64,000 bases of DNA from Excoecaria cochinchinensis (lineage: Eukaryota > Streptophyta > Magnoliopsida > Malpighiales > Euphorbiaceae). The translations under genes were made by a program, and so were the position numbers. The DNA lies in the NCBI GenBank assembly GCA_947683425.1, contig CANTUQ010000158.1, positions 930,001-994,000 on the forward strand. Direction: 5' to 3'. A model generated the notes under the pieces. The model searched no databases, had not been told where the DNA came from, and saw nothing but the letters and a program-made list of their open reading frames with translations. How positions within the stretch are numbered: the first letter of the stretch is position 1; each line of letters opens with the position of its first letter. Of this stretch, positions 23,892 to 35,395 are shown piece by piece.

Positions 23892-24705
23892 TATGACACC
23901 CTGCTTTCCCCCTAGTAGTTTGAGCCATGTTTGTCTATGTGTTTATGAGTGTTATGGCATGTGATGTCTTAGTTTTGGCCATATTGCATGAGTTGTGGGC
24001 TTAGGTGATAGTGTTATGTGTGGAGGTTGTGAGTGGTCAAGTTCCACCAAAGCATAAGAGGATAGGTGGCAAAGGATCGAAAGGGGTATATAAGGCAAGG
24101 GAATGGAAAAAAAGGGCAGCATCTTTGCCCTAACTCTTTTGTTCTCTTTTCTTTGCCATCGCCTCCTTCTCCTCTATTTTCTTCTTTCTCCTTGTCCCAT
24201 CTTGTAATGTCTTCCTTTAGTCGAGCTTTTGGTGAAAATTGATCAGCTCAGGAGTTATTTCGGTAAGATCTGTTGGGATCTTTCTTCTTTTTCTCCTTTT
24301 CTCTTGATCTGCTGGATGTGTTTTTGATCTAAGGTTTGTATTTGTGTGATTTCTGGGTTTCCTAATTTAGAGGAGCCTCCTCATGATCCTAAAGGGAAAA
24401 AGAAGGCTAGCGAGAGTGGAGATCGCCGCTAAGAGCTTAGGATTTTTGTAGGTTTGGGAATTTATGTGTTGCATTTGAGAATCTATTGTTAATGAGGTTT
24501 ATGTAAGTAATGTTTTGAGTTTTGGTGGACTAAAGTGTGTTGTGAGGATTGTTGCGATGAGAATGCTTACTCCGAGGTAAGCTGGTTTTAGTTGGTTTTC
24601 TAGGTATAATTCTTGGTTTTGAAGTGTTCTGCAGAATTTCTGTAAACTTGGAACGCAACTTTGTTACGATGTGCCGATCGGCATAAGCGTAACGGGCATT
24701 GGTGA
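23892..24705 (+). repeat. C-type LTR start fragment C0
   Basis: It starts TATGACACCCTGCTTTCCCC, a decayed TGTCACACCCC start as at 24706. It has TATATAAG at 24087-24094, a CT-rich leader, a splice-donor-like GGTAAGAT (about 24261), an acceptor-like TTTAG, and the lysine-rich DPKGKKKAS segment (about 24382). It stops where C' begins. Confidence 0.65.
24087..24094 (+). promoter_or_regulatory. Predicted TATA box of C0 LTR
   Basis: TATATAAG, with a CT-rich, ATG-poor leader beginning about 30 bp downstream. Confidence 0.5.
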
Positions 24706-25811
24706 TGTCACACCCCGTTTGCCCCCTAGTAGAACGAGCCATGTGTGTGTATGTATTTGTAGGTATTTTGGCAAGATCATAAGGGCATTTTGGGAATATT
24801 GCATAATTTGGGGTTTTTTTTAGTGCGTGTGTGTGCATGTGTAGCACTATGGTGTGAATTAGTTGGGACAGGTTTGTGTGTGCATGAGTGCACCATTATA
24901 GGGTGTGTTCATGGGAGTTGCATTATGTGTGGTTGATCATACCTTAGTAGGATGTGCACTAGTGGGTTAATATTGTGTGTGAGCATTTGCACATTTGTAG
25001 GGTATGCATTTGTTGGGAGTGTCTTGTGTGTATGTGATGCATGTCTTTTGGATGTGTGTGATCAAATCCCACCAATAGAGAAGTGACACTTGTCTAGGGT
25101 TAAGGAAAAAGAAAAGAGAAGAGGAGGGGACGGTGGCTGTCTTCATTTGCCGTTCTTCTTCTCCCTCACTCTCTTCTTCTTCCTTTACTCTTCCTCTAAG
25201 AACCCTAGCTTGGAATCAAGGCTTAGTTGGTGGGGATTGATCATTCTTTAGCATTTTTTAGGTAAATCCATTGCATTTGTTCTTCTTTTCTTCATTTAGT
25301 TCTTCATCTTCTCTTATTTTTCTATTTTCTGGTTTTGGGTTTTGAAGTTAGGGTTGTGTTTTGTGTTCTTCTTGTTTGATTTGATGTTAGTTGAGCCTCC
25401 CCGTGACCCAAAGGGCAAGGAAATAGCTGGGAGTAGTGGATCTAAGCACTAGGAGCCAAGGATTTGAAGGTTTGGGAAATTCATTGTTTTGTATGTAAAT
25501 GTGTTTATGCATGTGTTCTTGGTGATTTCCGGAATTGGGTGGTGATAAGTTCTTGATAAGGCATGTATGTTATGGGTTTGTGTTTGGGTAAAGTAATGTT
25601 GCATGAGTATGGGATTATTGTAGTGATTTTGAGGATTGATGTGATTTTTGCTGCAATTTATGGGTTTTGGAAATCATTGGTATTGTGAGTTTGAATTGAT
25701 GATTGGTGTGAAATTAATTGTTGATAAATGTTATATTGTGCCTATTGATGTTGATGGGTGGCTGGATTTGAGGTAAGAGACCATTTGAGTGTGAATTGTG
25801 TATTGTTGGTG
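24706..25811 (+). repeat. C-type LTR start fragment C'
   Basis: It begins with the clean LTR start TGTCACACCCCGTTTGCCCC. The donor-like AGGTAAATCC (about 25260), acceptor-like GATGTTAG (about 25391) and the segment EPPRDPKGKEIAG match C0 in position. It passes into D-type LTR sequence near 25812. Confidence 0.65.
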
Positions 25812-28800
25812 TGTTTTGGAAGAGGATTTAATTGCAAAGTAATTAATTAAGTATGTTAAGAAGAGAAATGTTAGAGTGTGCTTGTAGTGTATGGAAGTAG
25901 GATATAAGTGGGTTAAGAGGTTTTATAGTGTGGGTTGGGAGGTATGGTGCCTTGGAAGATAAGTGGTTTATAAGGAAATGTTAGCGTGTGACTTAAGTTT
26001 GGTGCCTTGAAGATATTATTGTATGAGGTGTTAGTGTGTGTATTGTGTATGGTGCAAGGAGGAATAAGTCAAAAGATGGATTAAGGAACCAATAAGAATA
26101 TGACACATGGCTTGGGTAGGTGGGCATTAAATGAAAAAGGATGAAAGAGGGATGAGAAGGTGGGAAAAGAGGAAAAGCTTCCCGTGGAAGCTAAGTTGTT
26201 CCTCTTCCTTGCCTTTCCCGTTTCCCTCTTCCCTTCTTTCTCATTTTGTATGCTTTGCCTCTTTTCTTAAGTTGGTTTGCTAAGATTTGAGTGGGTTTTT
26301 CGTGAGTTTAAGGGGCTGTTGTTAAAGGTAAGTGCTTAAGTTTGAATTGGGTTCCTCCATCTTCTTTTTGTTCTTAGAATTCTGGTTTAGAAGTTTGAGC
26401 TTATGGTTTGATTTATGTGTTCTTGGTTAGGTTTGTGCAAGCTTTGGGTAGCAAGAAGAAGAATAAAGGCAAAGAGAAAGTGGGCACTTGAAGGTTGAAG
26501 AGTGAAGCTTCATTCCAGGTTTGGGAGTGTGTTTGAGTGCATGCAAGTGTTTTGGAGCTACGTGGTTTGTGTTTTCAGTTTGGATGTTTTGTCTCTACCC
26601 TAATTCTTCTTGGATCATGAGTGTGTGTTTATGTTTGATTCTTAGTAAATTGGGTTTTTTGATATGAGTACTATGTATGTATTTCTTTGGTTAAATGTAC
26701 TAGTAATGCATGATAAGGATTTTAATTGAAGGTATGTGAGAATTAAAAGTGAAAATGCATGATTGGGTAAACTCTGTTAAGTTCTCATCTGACCTCCGTG
26801 TATTCTTTTTGACATAAATATATTTTTAGATCTCTAACTCGTGTGATTATTGAGCCATTAGAACCATGACTTCCATGTTCTTAAAAGCCTTAGAAATGAC
26901 CTTGGGCTAATTCTTGCTCTAAGACCCTGAAATTTGGATAAACCAGTAGTGTCTCTTTTTGTGTCGGGTTGTTTGAGCAGTATAGGTTTCTTAGGTCATA
27001 TCTGGAGTTATAAATGTCCTTTTGATCTGATATTTGTTGCATTTGAACGCTAACATCCTAGGAAACATTTGTTAAGAAGGAAATTTTGGCTAAAAATGAG
27101 GTTTAGAGGTTGGTTTAGGCAACACAAGTCAGGGGCGTAAAGCAGTCTTTTAAGGTATCTGAGGTGAGCCTCTGTCGCGAGCGCGACAGGGTCGCGACCT
27201 CGCGACAGAAAAACTTGTTTAAGCCTTTTTTTCTTTATTTTTTAGCCCATGGTTTACCCGGATCAATCCCCTACCCTTCCCCTTAGCTTATTATGCATGT
27301 TTAGGGTAATTAAATGACTATATAAGTAGTTGTCTTTGGGAAAACTTATGAGTATGATTAAGATTGGTGATCTAACTAGTAAATAATAATAGATATAACT
27401 CTGTGAAGGATGGCTTTTGGATGAGTATTAATATGTGTTGAGCTCATGAGTAACCTAAGCCTGATGCACTATATGTATGAATGCATAGTAACATGGGTGC
27501 GATTGAGATGAATGACGAATAGTGCTGTTATTATAGATTGTGTAAATGGATATTATTAGTGGCATGATTTATTTAGAATTCTTGGTATGGATGTTGTGTT
27601 TTATGTTGTCAATGATGTGTGGTTTGCTGGAGATGAGGTAAGTGGATGTTTTGATGTTTGGTTTGAGATTTGGGTATTGTGAAGTTGGGTTTTTCTGAAG
27701 ATTTCTTGTGTAAGGGTTGGAATTCACGACTCTGTCGCGAGCGCAACGTTGTCACGAGGTCGAGACAGAGCTTGGTGAAAGTAGCCCTCGCATGCATTCG
27801 AGCTCGCTGCCGAGCCGTGCAGCAGAGCCTCTGTCGCGAGCGCGATAGGGTGCTTGATTGCCGTTTTGAATTGGGCGATCCTCTGTCATGAGCGCGGTGT
27901 CGAGCGCGAGCGCGACAGATCGGGCTAGCAGCTCACTGTCGCGCTGCATAGTTCCCTCGCGAGATCGCGAAGGTTGCCATGATCGCGACCTGGGCTAAGT
28001 CACCTCTGTCGCGAGCGCGACATCCGTCGCGACCGCGACGCTCCCTGGTTTCCAAAATTGAGTTTTCTTTTGTGATTCCAATGCTTGAATTCCGAACTTG
28101 TGATGCCTTGAGGTTTATACTTGGACTACTTTATGAAGTATATTAATATAATTGGATGTATTATGCATGGACAATGTTATGAATTATATGAATGTAATAT
28201 GTTAAATTATGTGCCATGATGTGAGACATGATTTGTATTACGCATGACCTGCGAGAATCAGTTTCGTGGATAGTTAGGCATGCCTAATAGAGTCTCTTTA
28301 GCTGCAGCCCTTTGAACATTTAGACCCTGATCAGGTCCCTGTTTGGTTCCTCGCGAACCCTTTTGTGTGAATGGATCTTGTTTAAGATCCCCTTTCCTTA
28401 AAATGTTTTTGAATGTGGAAAATGATGTTGTTTTTCGATTCATACCCATAAGGTACCCTTTGGCCAGTTGGTACCCGTAAAGTACTGTTCGTATACTCGT
28501 TATCCACTATTGTGAGACAGCAGGTGTTTTGATGTTTTGTTTTGCTTTGAAATAACTATAAGAATGTGATATCCGAATGAGATCGATAATGATTTGAGGA
28601 ATCAGTTTATATGTATATGAGCGTGACTATGGGCTTTGGAATGTATGTCTGTATTATGTAAGCATGGTTTTATTGTATACAAGCATGTGAATCGGATCAG
28701 TTGTGGCTGTAAGTATGTAAGATTTAACTGTACTTCCCGCATGGTGATGTTATGAATGTGATGTTATGTGATTATGTTTTCGGTCTCTGTTATTGGAGTG

Positions 28801-29270
28801 TTTTCGGCATGATATTTTATGTATTAGAGTTGCGCAGCGGAAGTGTGGTGCTTTGGATGTTGTCCCTTGGATTTTGGCTAGTGTATGTGCATGGCATGTC
28901 AAAGCATATTAGATAGCTAGTATTCTTAGCATGATAGTTGGGAACGTTATTATATGGTAATTGTGTCGCATTTGAATGGGTTTTCAGTTAATGCATGGGT
29001 ACTTGGATATGACAATTGCATGTGTAAATCTCATGTGACTTCGCACGGTAAGGTACTGATATTTGATACCTTGGTAGGTATATGCAGGTGATATTGTATG
29101 TAGTTCTACATGATGATACTTGTATCGTGTATTGTATTATGTCTGTTTTGGCCTATTCTTAACGTAAGTAAATGGTTATGGTTGTGAGTTTTCGAATTAA
29201 TGCCTTTACTATGCAAGCTTGATTATATATGTGTTATGAATGTTAGCATTAGCCATTGTGAGTGTGTTAT
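25812..29270 (+). repeat. D' LTR (family D), first segment
   Basis: From AATTAATTAAGTATGTTAAG it is collinear with the minus-strand D LTR (35281 to 31148): the same GTTAGAGTGTGCTTG phrase, the lysine-rich exon (about 26455), CTCTAAGACCC (about 26920), CATCCTAGG...TTAAGAAGG (27056-27090), and the TTAGGCATGCCTAA hairpin block (28274-28517). Its palindrome cassette differs completely from that of D. The D element interrupts it at about 29270; its last 114 bp reappear at 35282-35395. Confidence 0.75.
27170..28040. repeat. CG-rich palindrome cassette of D'
   Basis: CTGTCGCGAGCGCGACAG (27172-27189) is a self-complementary core. Variants recur near 27731, 27830, 27882 and 28004, many with a second arm such as GTCGCGACCTCGCGACAG. 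CpG density here is far above the surrounding DNA. Confidence 0.8.
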
Positions 29271-30230
29271 ATCTATATCTTAGCTTTCAAATGGAACTGG
29301 AATTACTCAATTTGGAGGTCTATAACTCTACTTATAACTAAAACAATACACAAAGGTCTTGCAAAAACCAAACAGAATTTCCCCAAAATCATACTTTACA
29401 CTCCAAAAGCTATATGAACAGTCTAACACATCCAAGAAATCATGCAAAATTATCCAATACATAATCATGCATCATTTATACATCAAAATCATATAACACA
29501 TAGCTCCCAAACCTGATTTCTTTGAAGCTTCAAAAACCCCATATTCACCTTCTCTTTGCCCTTTTCTCTTTCTTCCTTCCTCCAATTCTTGTACAAAGTC
29601 CAGCCAAAACACAAAATCAAACCAAAGAAGAAGAAGAAACAAAAATCCAAATACAAGAACCCTAACTTACCTCTTCAATTTAGCTCCAAACCCAAACAAA
29701 AACACCTTAAGCAAAGCACAATCCAAGCCAAAAGAGAAGAAGAGGAAAAGGAGAGAGGGAGGGCAACGGGAAATGTAAAATTTCTGTGTTTTCTCTCTCT
29801 CTCTCCCTTCTTTTCTTACTTACTCATCAATGCCCACCAACCAATGCCACATGGCAAGCTCCTATTTGACCATAATTCCCACTTTTGACTTATTCCTCCT
29901 TGCACCAAACACCATCCACACACTAACAATCTCTTACAATAATATCTTTAAGGCACCACACTTAAGCCACACCCTAACATTTCCTTATAAACCACTTTTC
30001 ATCCAAGGCACCATACTCATAAACAACACTATAAAACCTCTTAACCCACTTATATCCTACTTCCATACACCACAAGCACACTCTAACATTTCTCTTCTTA
30101 ACATACTTAATTAATTACTTAGCAATTAAATCCTTATCAACCAATTTCCTCATACACAAATTACCGAAATACCCTTAATACCCCGACTTATCGTGCAAAA
30201 TTCCGACTAGGCCCTTTTTGGGGTGTGACA
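29271..30230 (-). repeat. 3' LTR of element D, truncated to its first 960 bp
   Basis: It is nearly identical to 34322-35281. On the minus strand it starts TGTCACACCCCAAAAAGGGC at 30230 just after the polypurine tract. It is cut near 29270, where D' sequence follows. The identical 110-codon ORF in both copies is an accident of LTR duplication. Confidence 0.85.
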
Positions 30231-30248
30231 ACTCTTCCCTCCTAAAAG
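30231..30248 (-). other. Polypurine tract of element D
   Basis: The minus strand reads CTTTTAGGAGGGAAGAGT next to the 3' LTR start, and is preceded by GAATTTCGAGGACGAAATTC (30269-30250), the conserved phrase before the 3' LTR of Tekay/Del-like elements. Confidence 0.8.
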
Positions 30249-31130
30249 AATTTCGTCCTCGAAATTCATTTGCACAAGAAGAATTCTCAACACTACATTC
30301 CAAGTGACCGCCAAACTCATACACTTCACTTCCAACTATTCACTTGCTTACACTTATCGCCAATGCTATACTCTTAAATCACTTTCTTACATCTGAATCA
30401 AACACGTTCAGCCAAATAATCCTTACTCAACTGCTCATCAGAAACCAAAACACAAACACTTCACGCAAAAACCACCCGTCATTCGCCGATACTTCAAAGA
30501 TGTCCATACAAGATCATATCGCCTTCACTCGCACAAGATTCCAAAATACTCTTTTTACTCCACTTAAACCAAACACAGAACACTTTCCTTAACAGCTGCT
30601 ATGGTTACCATCACTACTCTTAACCTTAATACCAAATACTCCATGTACACCCTGTCAGCTTTCCCTGAGTCAAAACACATATGCAATGCTTCTCATGTAT
30701 AGTCAAAGGGATGATGATGTAATGATAGTGCAATGACTCATGTATGTAGAGTGATGCAATTGATGCTATAATGATGCGCTTTATCCCATCCCCATGATTT
30801 AATATTCTTTTATTCAAAAACTTTTTCTGGAGATAGCTGACAGGTATACCGAGTACTACCAAATCCTTACAAGATCCAAAGACCCTTACACTAACGTCCT
30901 ATCATCGGAAGCAGGACCAGAATCTTTAACCAAAGGATACTCAGGAGCACTCTGATCAACACTAACTGGGTTCACACATTCCGCTGTCTCGCCCACATTC
31001 TCACTAGGATTAGACTCCATCTAAACATGACACAAGACTCAACACATCTGCATTAGGCCACGACACAAACCGACTCACATGCAAAGACACGACACATAAC
31101 AAACAACACACCCAGAACCGCCAAACCGGC
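30249..31130 (-). other. Internal region of element D, almost all coding lost
   Basis: Between primer site and polypurine tract there is only about 0.9 kb, against several kb in a complete Ty3/gypsy element. Apart from the gag start at 30886-31020 no frame resembles gag or pol. Confidence 0.7.
30886..31020 (-). pseudogene. First 44 codons of gag, element D
   Basis: It starts MESNPSENVGETAECVNP and ends at a TAA after DDRTLV. The segment ETAECVNPVSVDQS lines up with EMAESVNPQEVDVTES in the gag relic at 41100, and both leaders share CCTAATGCAGATGT. So this is the N-terminus of a Tekay/Del-like gag followed by a large deletion. Confidence 0.65.
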
Positions 31131-31142
31131 GCTCTGATACCA
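31131..31142 (-). other. Primer binding site, initiator-Met tRNA type
   Basis: The minus strand reads TGGTATCAGAGC, a perfect match to the usual plant site, 5 bases after the LTR end TGTTACA. Confidence 0.85.
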
Positions 31143-31147
31143 CCAAC

Positions 31148-34100
31148 TGTAACACTCCCTACGTCCCCGTTGGAAGGACGCGGGTGCGCTACCGACGCTC
31201 ACTCACATACATGCACACATATGCTAAGCGAAGGCATACGTTCATGCAGAAACACGGGAAATTAAAAACTTATCTTGAGAAGCAAAACTGGACATACATT
31301 AACTCACACACACGCAGGCACTAAGCCGAAACATATACACATGCATACATATGATCATTCAGCGGAAGCATAAAGCGGAGAAATAACTGAAACTTAATTA
31401 CAATAAGATCCTTACATAATCAAAAGGCTACAAATTACATAAATTAAAATACAGAAGCTGAACAGAATAACATAACCCTTCTAACTCCTATGTGGCCGAC
31501 CCTGCAGACGCGCGACTCGAACCGAACCAAACCTGCCACCTACACGGGAAAAGAGCCCGTGCTAAGCGATAAACGCTTAGTGGGGAGAACACACAAGCAA
31601 GATGGATGGCCATTCACAATGGTCACCAGAACAAGTTACATACACAAAAGGCATATGCAATTAATCACAACAGATGGATAAACAAGCCTGCATAGGAAAG
31701 CCATGCATTCAGAAGTTCATATTCACATACTTATACATATTACCTGAGTGCTCGTCTCAATATCATATTCGTCCGAATACTACACTCTTATATCATATTA
31801 AGCAAAGCCCCAAGCAGACAAGGGATCACAGTAGATACAAATGTTCATGTAAGAATACATATAGACTCTTATGCATATAGTTACCGGGGCATCAAGTGTC
31901 AGTACCCTACCGTGCACAGTCACGAGAGATAATACACATATGACTATCATTCCAAGTACTCATGCATTAACGGAAAACCCATTCACATGCAATACAATTA
32001 TCAGGCAATACGCACCCAACTATTATGCCGAGAACGCTAGTTAACTAAACATACTTTTATCATGCCTTGAAATGTAAATACATGACCACACACTGAAATC
32101 ACTACAATAGGAAAACTAGAGAGAGGAGGCACGTAACATAACACAATATATATATACATTCCAAGGTCAAGAGCACATCTTAATTCCCTACCTATATTCA
32201 CAACCGTTGGCATACCATACATTCACACTATGGTATGCATATACCCATATATGCAAATAATTATGTCCAACTCACATGTTTAGGTCACACTTAACCCATT
32301 CAAAGATTCATAATCACATTCGGATACATAACCGATTCACATGTCCAGAATCATGCTTAATCGAATATCACATTCTCTTGTTCATATTAGTCAAAACAAA
32401 CAGAATACCTGCTGACTCAAAATAGTGGATAACGAGTATACAGAAAGTACTTTACGGGTATAAGCCGATTTCAGAAAGTACCTTACGGGCACAAATCGCA
32501 AACTATTTTACTTTTCATTCTCAAACATTTTTATTAGGAATCTTAAACAAGATCCAACCACATTACAGAAGGTTCGCGAGGAACCAAACAGGGACCTGAT
32601 CGGGGTCCAAACGGAAACAGAAGCTACAACAAAGACTCTATTAGGCATGCCTAACTATCCTCTAGACTTACTCTTGCAGGCTAAAATCGTACAATTAACG
32701 TCCACATTTTAATTGTAACAAGTAAAGAATTCATATACTTTAAATAGATCAGAACATGCACAATTACGGCTCATAATGAGTGATATTGTAAGCTAAAATC
32801 ATTAGTATAGCATTCCGAAAACGTGTGAAGAAAACAGGTTTTGTTGCAAAAACAGGATAGGTCACGGTGGTAATCAAATTGGTTGCCACCGTGACATACC
32901 AAAGATTTTCGGCAGGAAGCTAGTCTAGGGTAGCTCACGGTGGTGACAAAAAGGAGGTTGCCACCGTGACATGCCTAGACCCCAAAACAGAAACTAAAGT
33001 CTGGACACCTCACGGTGGTGACCAGATTGGTTGCCACCGTGACATGTTCAAACTCTGGGCAGAATGCATTTGGTTCGTGGCTCACGGTGGTAACTAAGTT
33101 TGTTGCCACCGTGACCCACGCACAGATGCGATTCCTGAAGGCAAACTTCCCGATTTTCAAGCCCAAAATCCCACAATTTGCACATCAAAAGCATAGTCTC
33201 ACCTCAATGATAAAATTAAACCATTCAAAATATCATTAAATCAGTCATGCATCATACAATTCATATTGCAAAGCATATAATATAATTCATGCCAACACAC
33301 TATACCCAATTCTTTATTCTATAGCACCAGGGTCAAGTAGGGGAACATTATTATGCCAATACTTAACAATGCAAAGTCTTAATCATGCAATGATACAATT
33401 TACACTTACGCATAGCATAATATTCTTAGAGGAGGATCATAAGTACAGATATGTATAATACATTTCACATCCAATATTACATGTTCATGATGAACAACCA
33501 TGAAATTGGCATTCATAACTCACTCGATTTCAGATGGCGATATACGATACCACCCACAACAACTAACATTAATAAATCACATCAAGCAACCCCACTTCAT
33601 TTGATATCCTTTAAATGTGTATAACTTAAATGTATTACAACCCTTAAATGTATTACACATGCTCATACAGATTAAGGTATTACAACCCTTAAATGTCATT
33701 TAACTGGACTAGATTCTAATCATACAATTACTCCTAATTATTTCATTAGTTTGTATTAATCTTAATCCTATTCTTGTTTATTTTCCCAGTGAAAACTATT
33801 CTTATACTCATTTAATAGTCCTAAACATGCATTGGATGGATCCTAGGAAGTTCCGGTGCCAAACAGATTCAATTCGCGAAGAAAAACACATAAAATGGTC
33901 GAGACAGAAGGGGTCACGGTGGTAATTAATTTGGTTACCACCGTGAGGTCCCAAACTAAGCATTCTGTCCAGGATTTACATATGTCACGGTGGTAATGAA
34001 TTTGGTTACCACCGTGACCTACCAAAAACTTGCAAAACAGAAGCTACGATTCAGGACTGCTTCACAATGCATTTTTGCTCACCCTAAACGGACATCTAAA

Positions 34101-35281
34101 TGACATTTTTAGGCAAAGTTCCTTCTTAACAAATCTTCCCTAGGATGCTAAAATTCAAATAAAATAAATTTCAGATTAAAAGGACATCTGTAACTCCAGA
34201 TATGAGTTAAAACATCAACACTGGTCCAGTAACCCGACCCAACCAAAGACACTTCAGGTTTGAACTTATTCAAGGGTCTTAGAGCCAGAATTGGCTCCTG
34301 GTCCTGCAGAGACAATTTTAGATCTATATCTGATCTTTCAAATGGAACTAGAATTACTCAATTTGGAGGTCTATAACTCTACTTATAACAAAAACAATAC
34401 ACAAAGGTCTGGCAAAAACCAAACAGAATTTCCCCAAAATCATACTTTACACTCCAAAAGCTATATGAACAGTCTAACACATCCAAGAAATCATGCAAAA
34501 TTATCCAATACATAATCATGCATCATTTATACATCAAAATCATATAACACATAGCTCCCAAACCTGATTTCTTTGAAGCTTCAAAAACCCCATATTCACC
34601 TTCTCTTTGCCCTTTTCTCTTTCTTCCTTCCTCCAATTCTTGTACAAAGTCCAGCCAAAACACAAAATCAAACCAAAGAAGAAGAAGAAACAAAAATCCA
34701 AATACAAGAACCCTAACTTACCTCTTCAATTTAGCTCCAAACCCAAACAAAAACACCTTAAGCAAAGCACAATCCAAGCCAAAAGAGAAGAAGAGGAAAA
34801 TGAGAGAGGGAGGGCAACGGGAAATGTAAAATTTCTGTGTTTTCTATCTCTCTCTCCCTTCTTTTCTTACTTACTCATCAATGCCCACCAACCAATGCCA
34901 CATGGCAAGCTCCTATTGGACCACAATTCCCACTTTTGACTTATTCCTCTTTGCACCAAACACCATCCACACACTAACAATCTCTTACAATAATATCTTC
35001 AAGGCACCACACTTAAGCCACACCCTAACATTTCCTTATAAACCACTTTTCATCCAAGGCACCATACTCATAAACCACACTATAAAACCTTTTAACCCAC
35101 TTATATCCTACTTCCATACACCACAAGCACACTCTAACATTTCTCTTCTTAACATACTTAATTAATTACTTAGCAATTAAATCCTTATCAACCAATTTCC
35201 TCATACACAAATTACCGAAATACCCTTAATACCCCGACTTATCGTGCAAAATTCCGACTAGGCCCTTTTTGGGGTGTGACA
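31148..35281 (-). repeat. 5' LTR of element D, complete, about 4.13 kb
   Basis: On the minus strand it starts TGTCACACCCC at 35281 and ends AGTGTTACA at 31148, followed by the primer site. Order inside: CT-rich leader and possible intron (about 34850-34570), CTCTAAGACCC (about 34285), hairpin cassette (34020-32862), TTAGGCATGCCTAA block (32654-32423), CTAAGCG..CGCTTAG (31562-31580). No coding gene. Confidence 0.85.
32862..34020. repeat. CACGGTGG hairpin cassette of D LTR
   Basis: There are six hairpins of about 34 bp, arms CACGGTGGYAAYC and GGTTRCCACCGTG around an AAATT-like loop. Four start at about 32863, 32937, 33009 and 33081 (72-74 bp spacing) and two at about 33913 and 33984 (71 bp). 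Where left and right arms differ, many pairs are T-A for C-G, or G-T wobbles. Confidence 0.85.
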
Positions 35282-35395
35282 CGTCATGTATGAATGTATG
35301 CTTCCGCTTAGTGTATGTGTGTATATGTGTGAGTGAGCGCCGAGTAGCGCGCCCGCCGGCGCCCTTCCAACGGGGGCGATGGTGGGGGTGTTACA
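35282..35395 (+). repeat. 3' end of D' LTR, second segment
   Basis: It is collinear with the end of the D LTR (minus strand 31261-31148): GTATGCTTCCGCTTAG, GTGAGTGAGCG, CCTTCCAACGGGG and the end GGGGGTGTTACA at 35395. It lies directly outside the 5' LTR of element D in the orientation of D'. Confidence 0.7.

Noticed and set aside
29556..29888. A 110-codon ORF found nearly identical at 29556-29888 and 34607-34939, which could look like a conserved gene pair.
   Set aside because: It lies antisense to the leader zone of the two D LTRs. LTR pairs are identical at insertion, so duplication explains the conservation.
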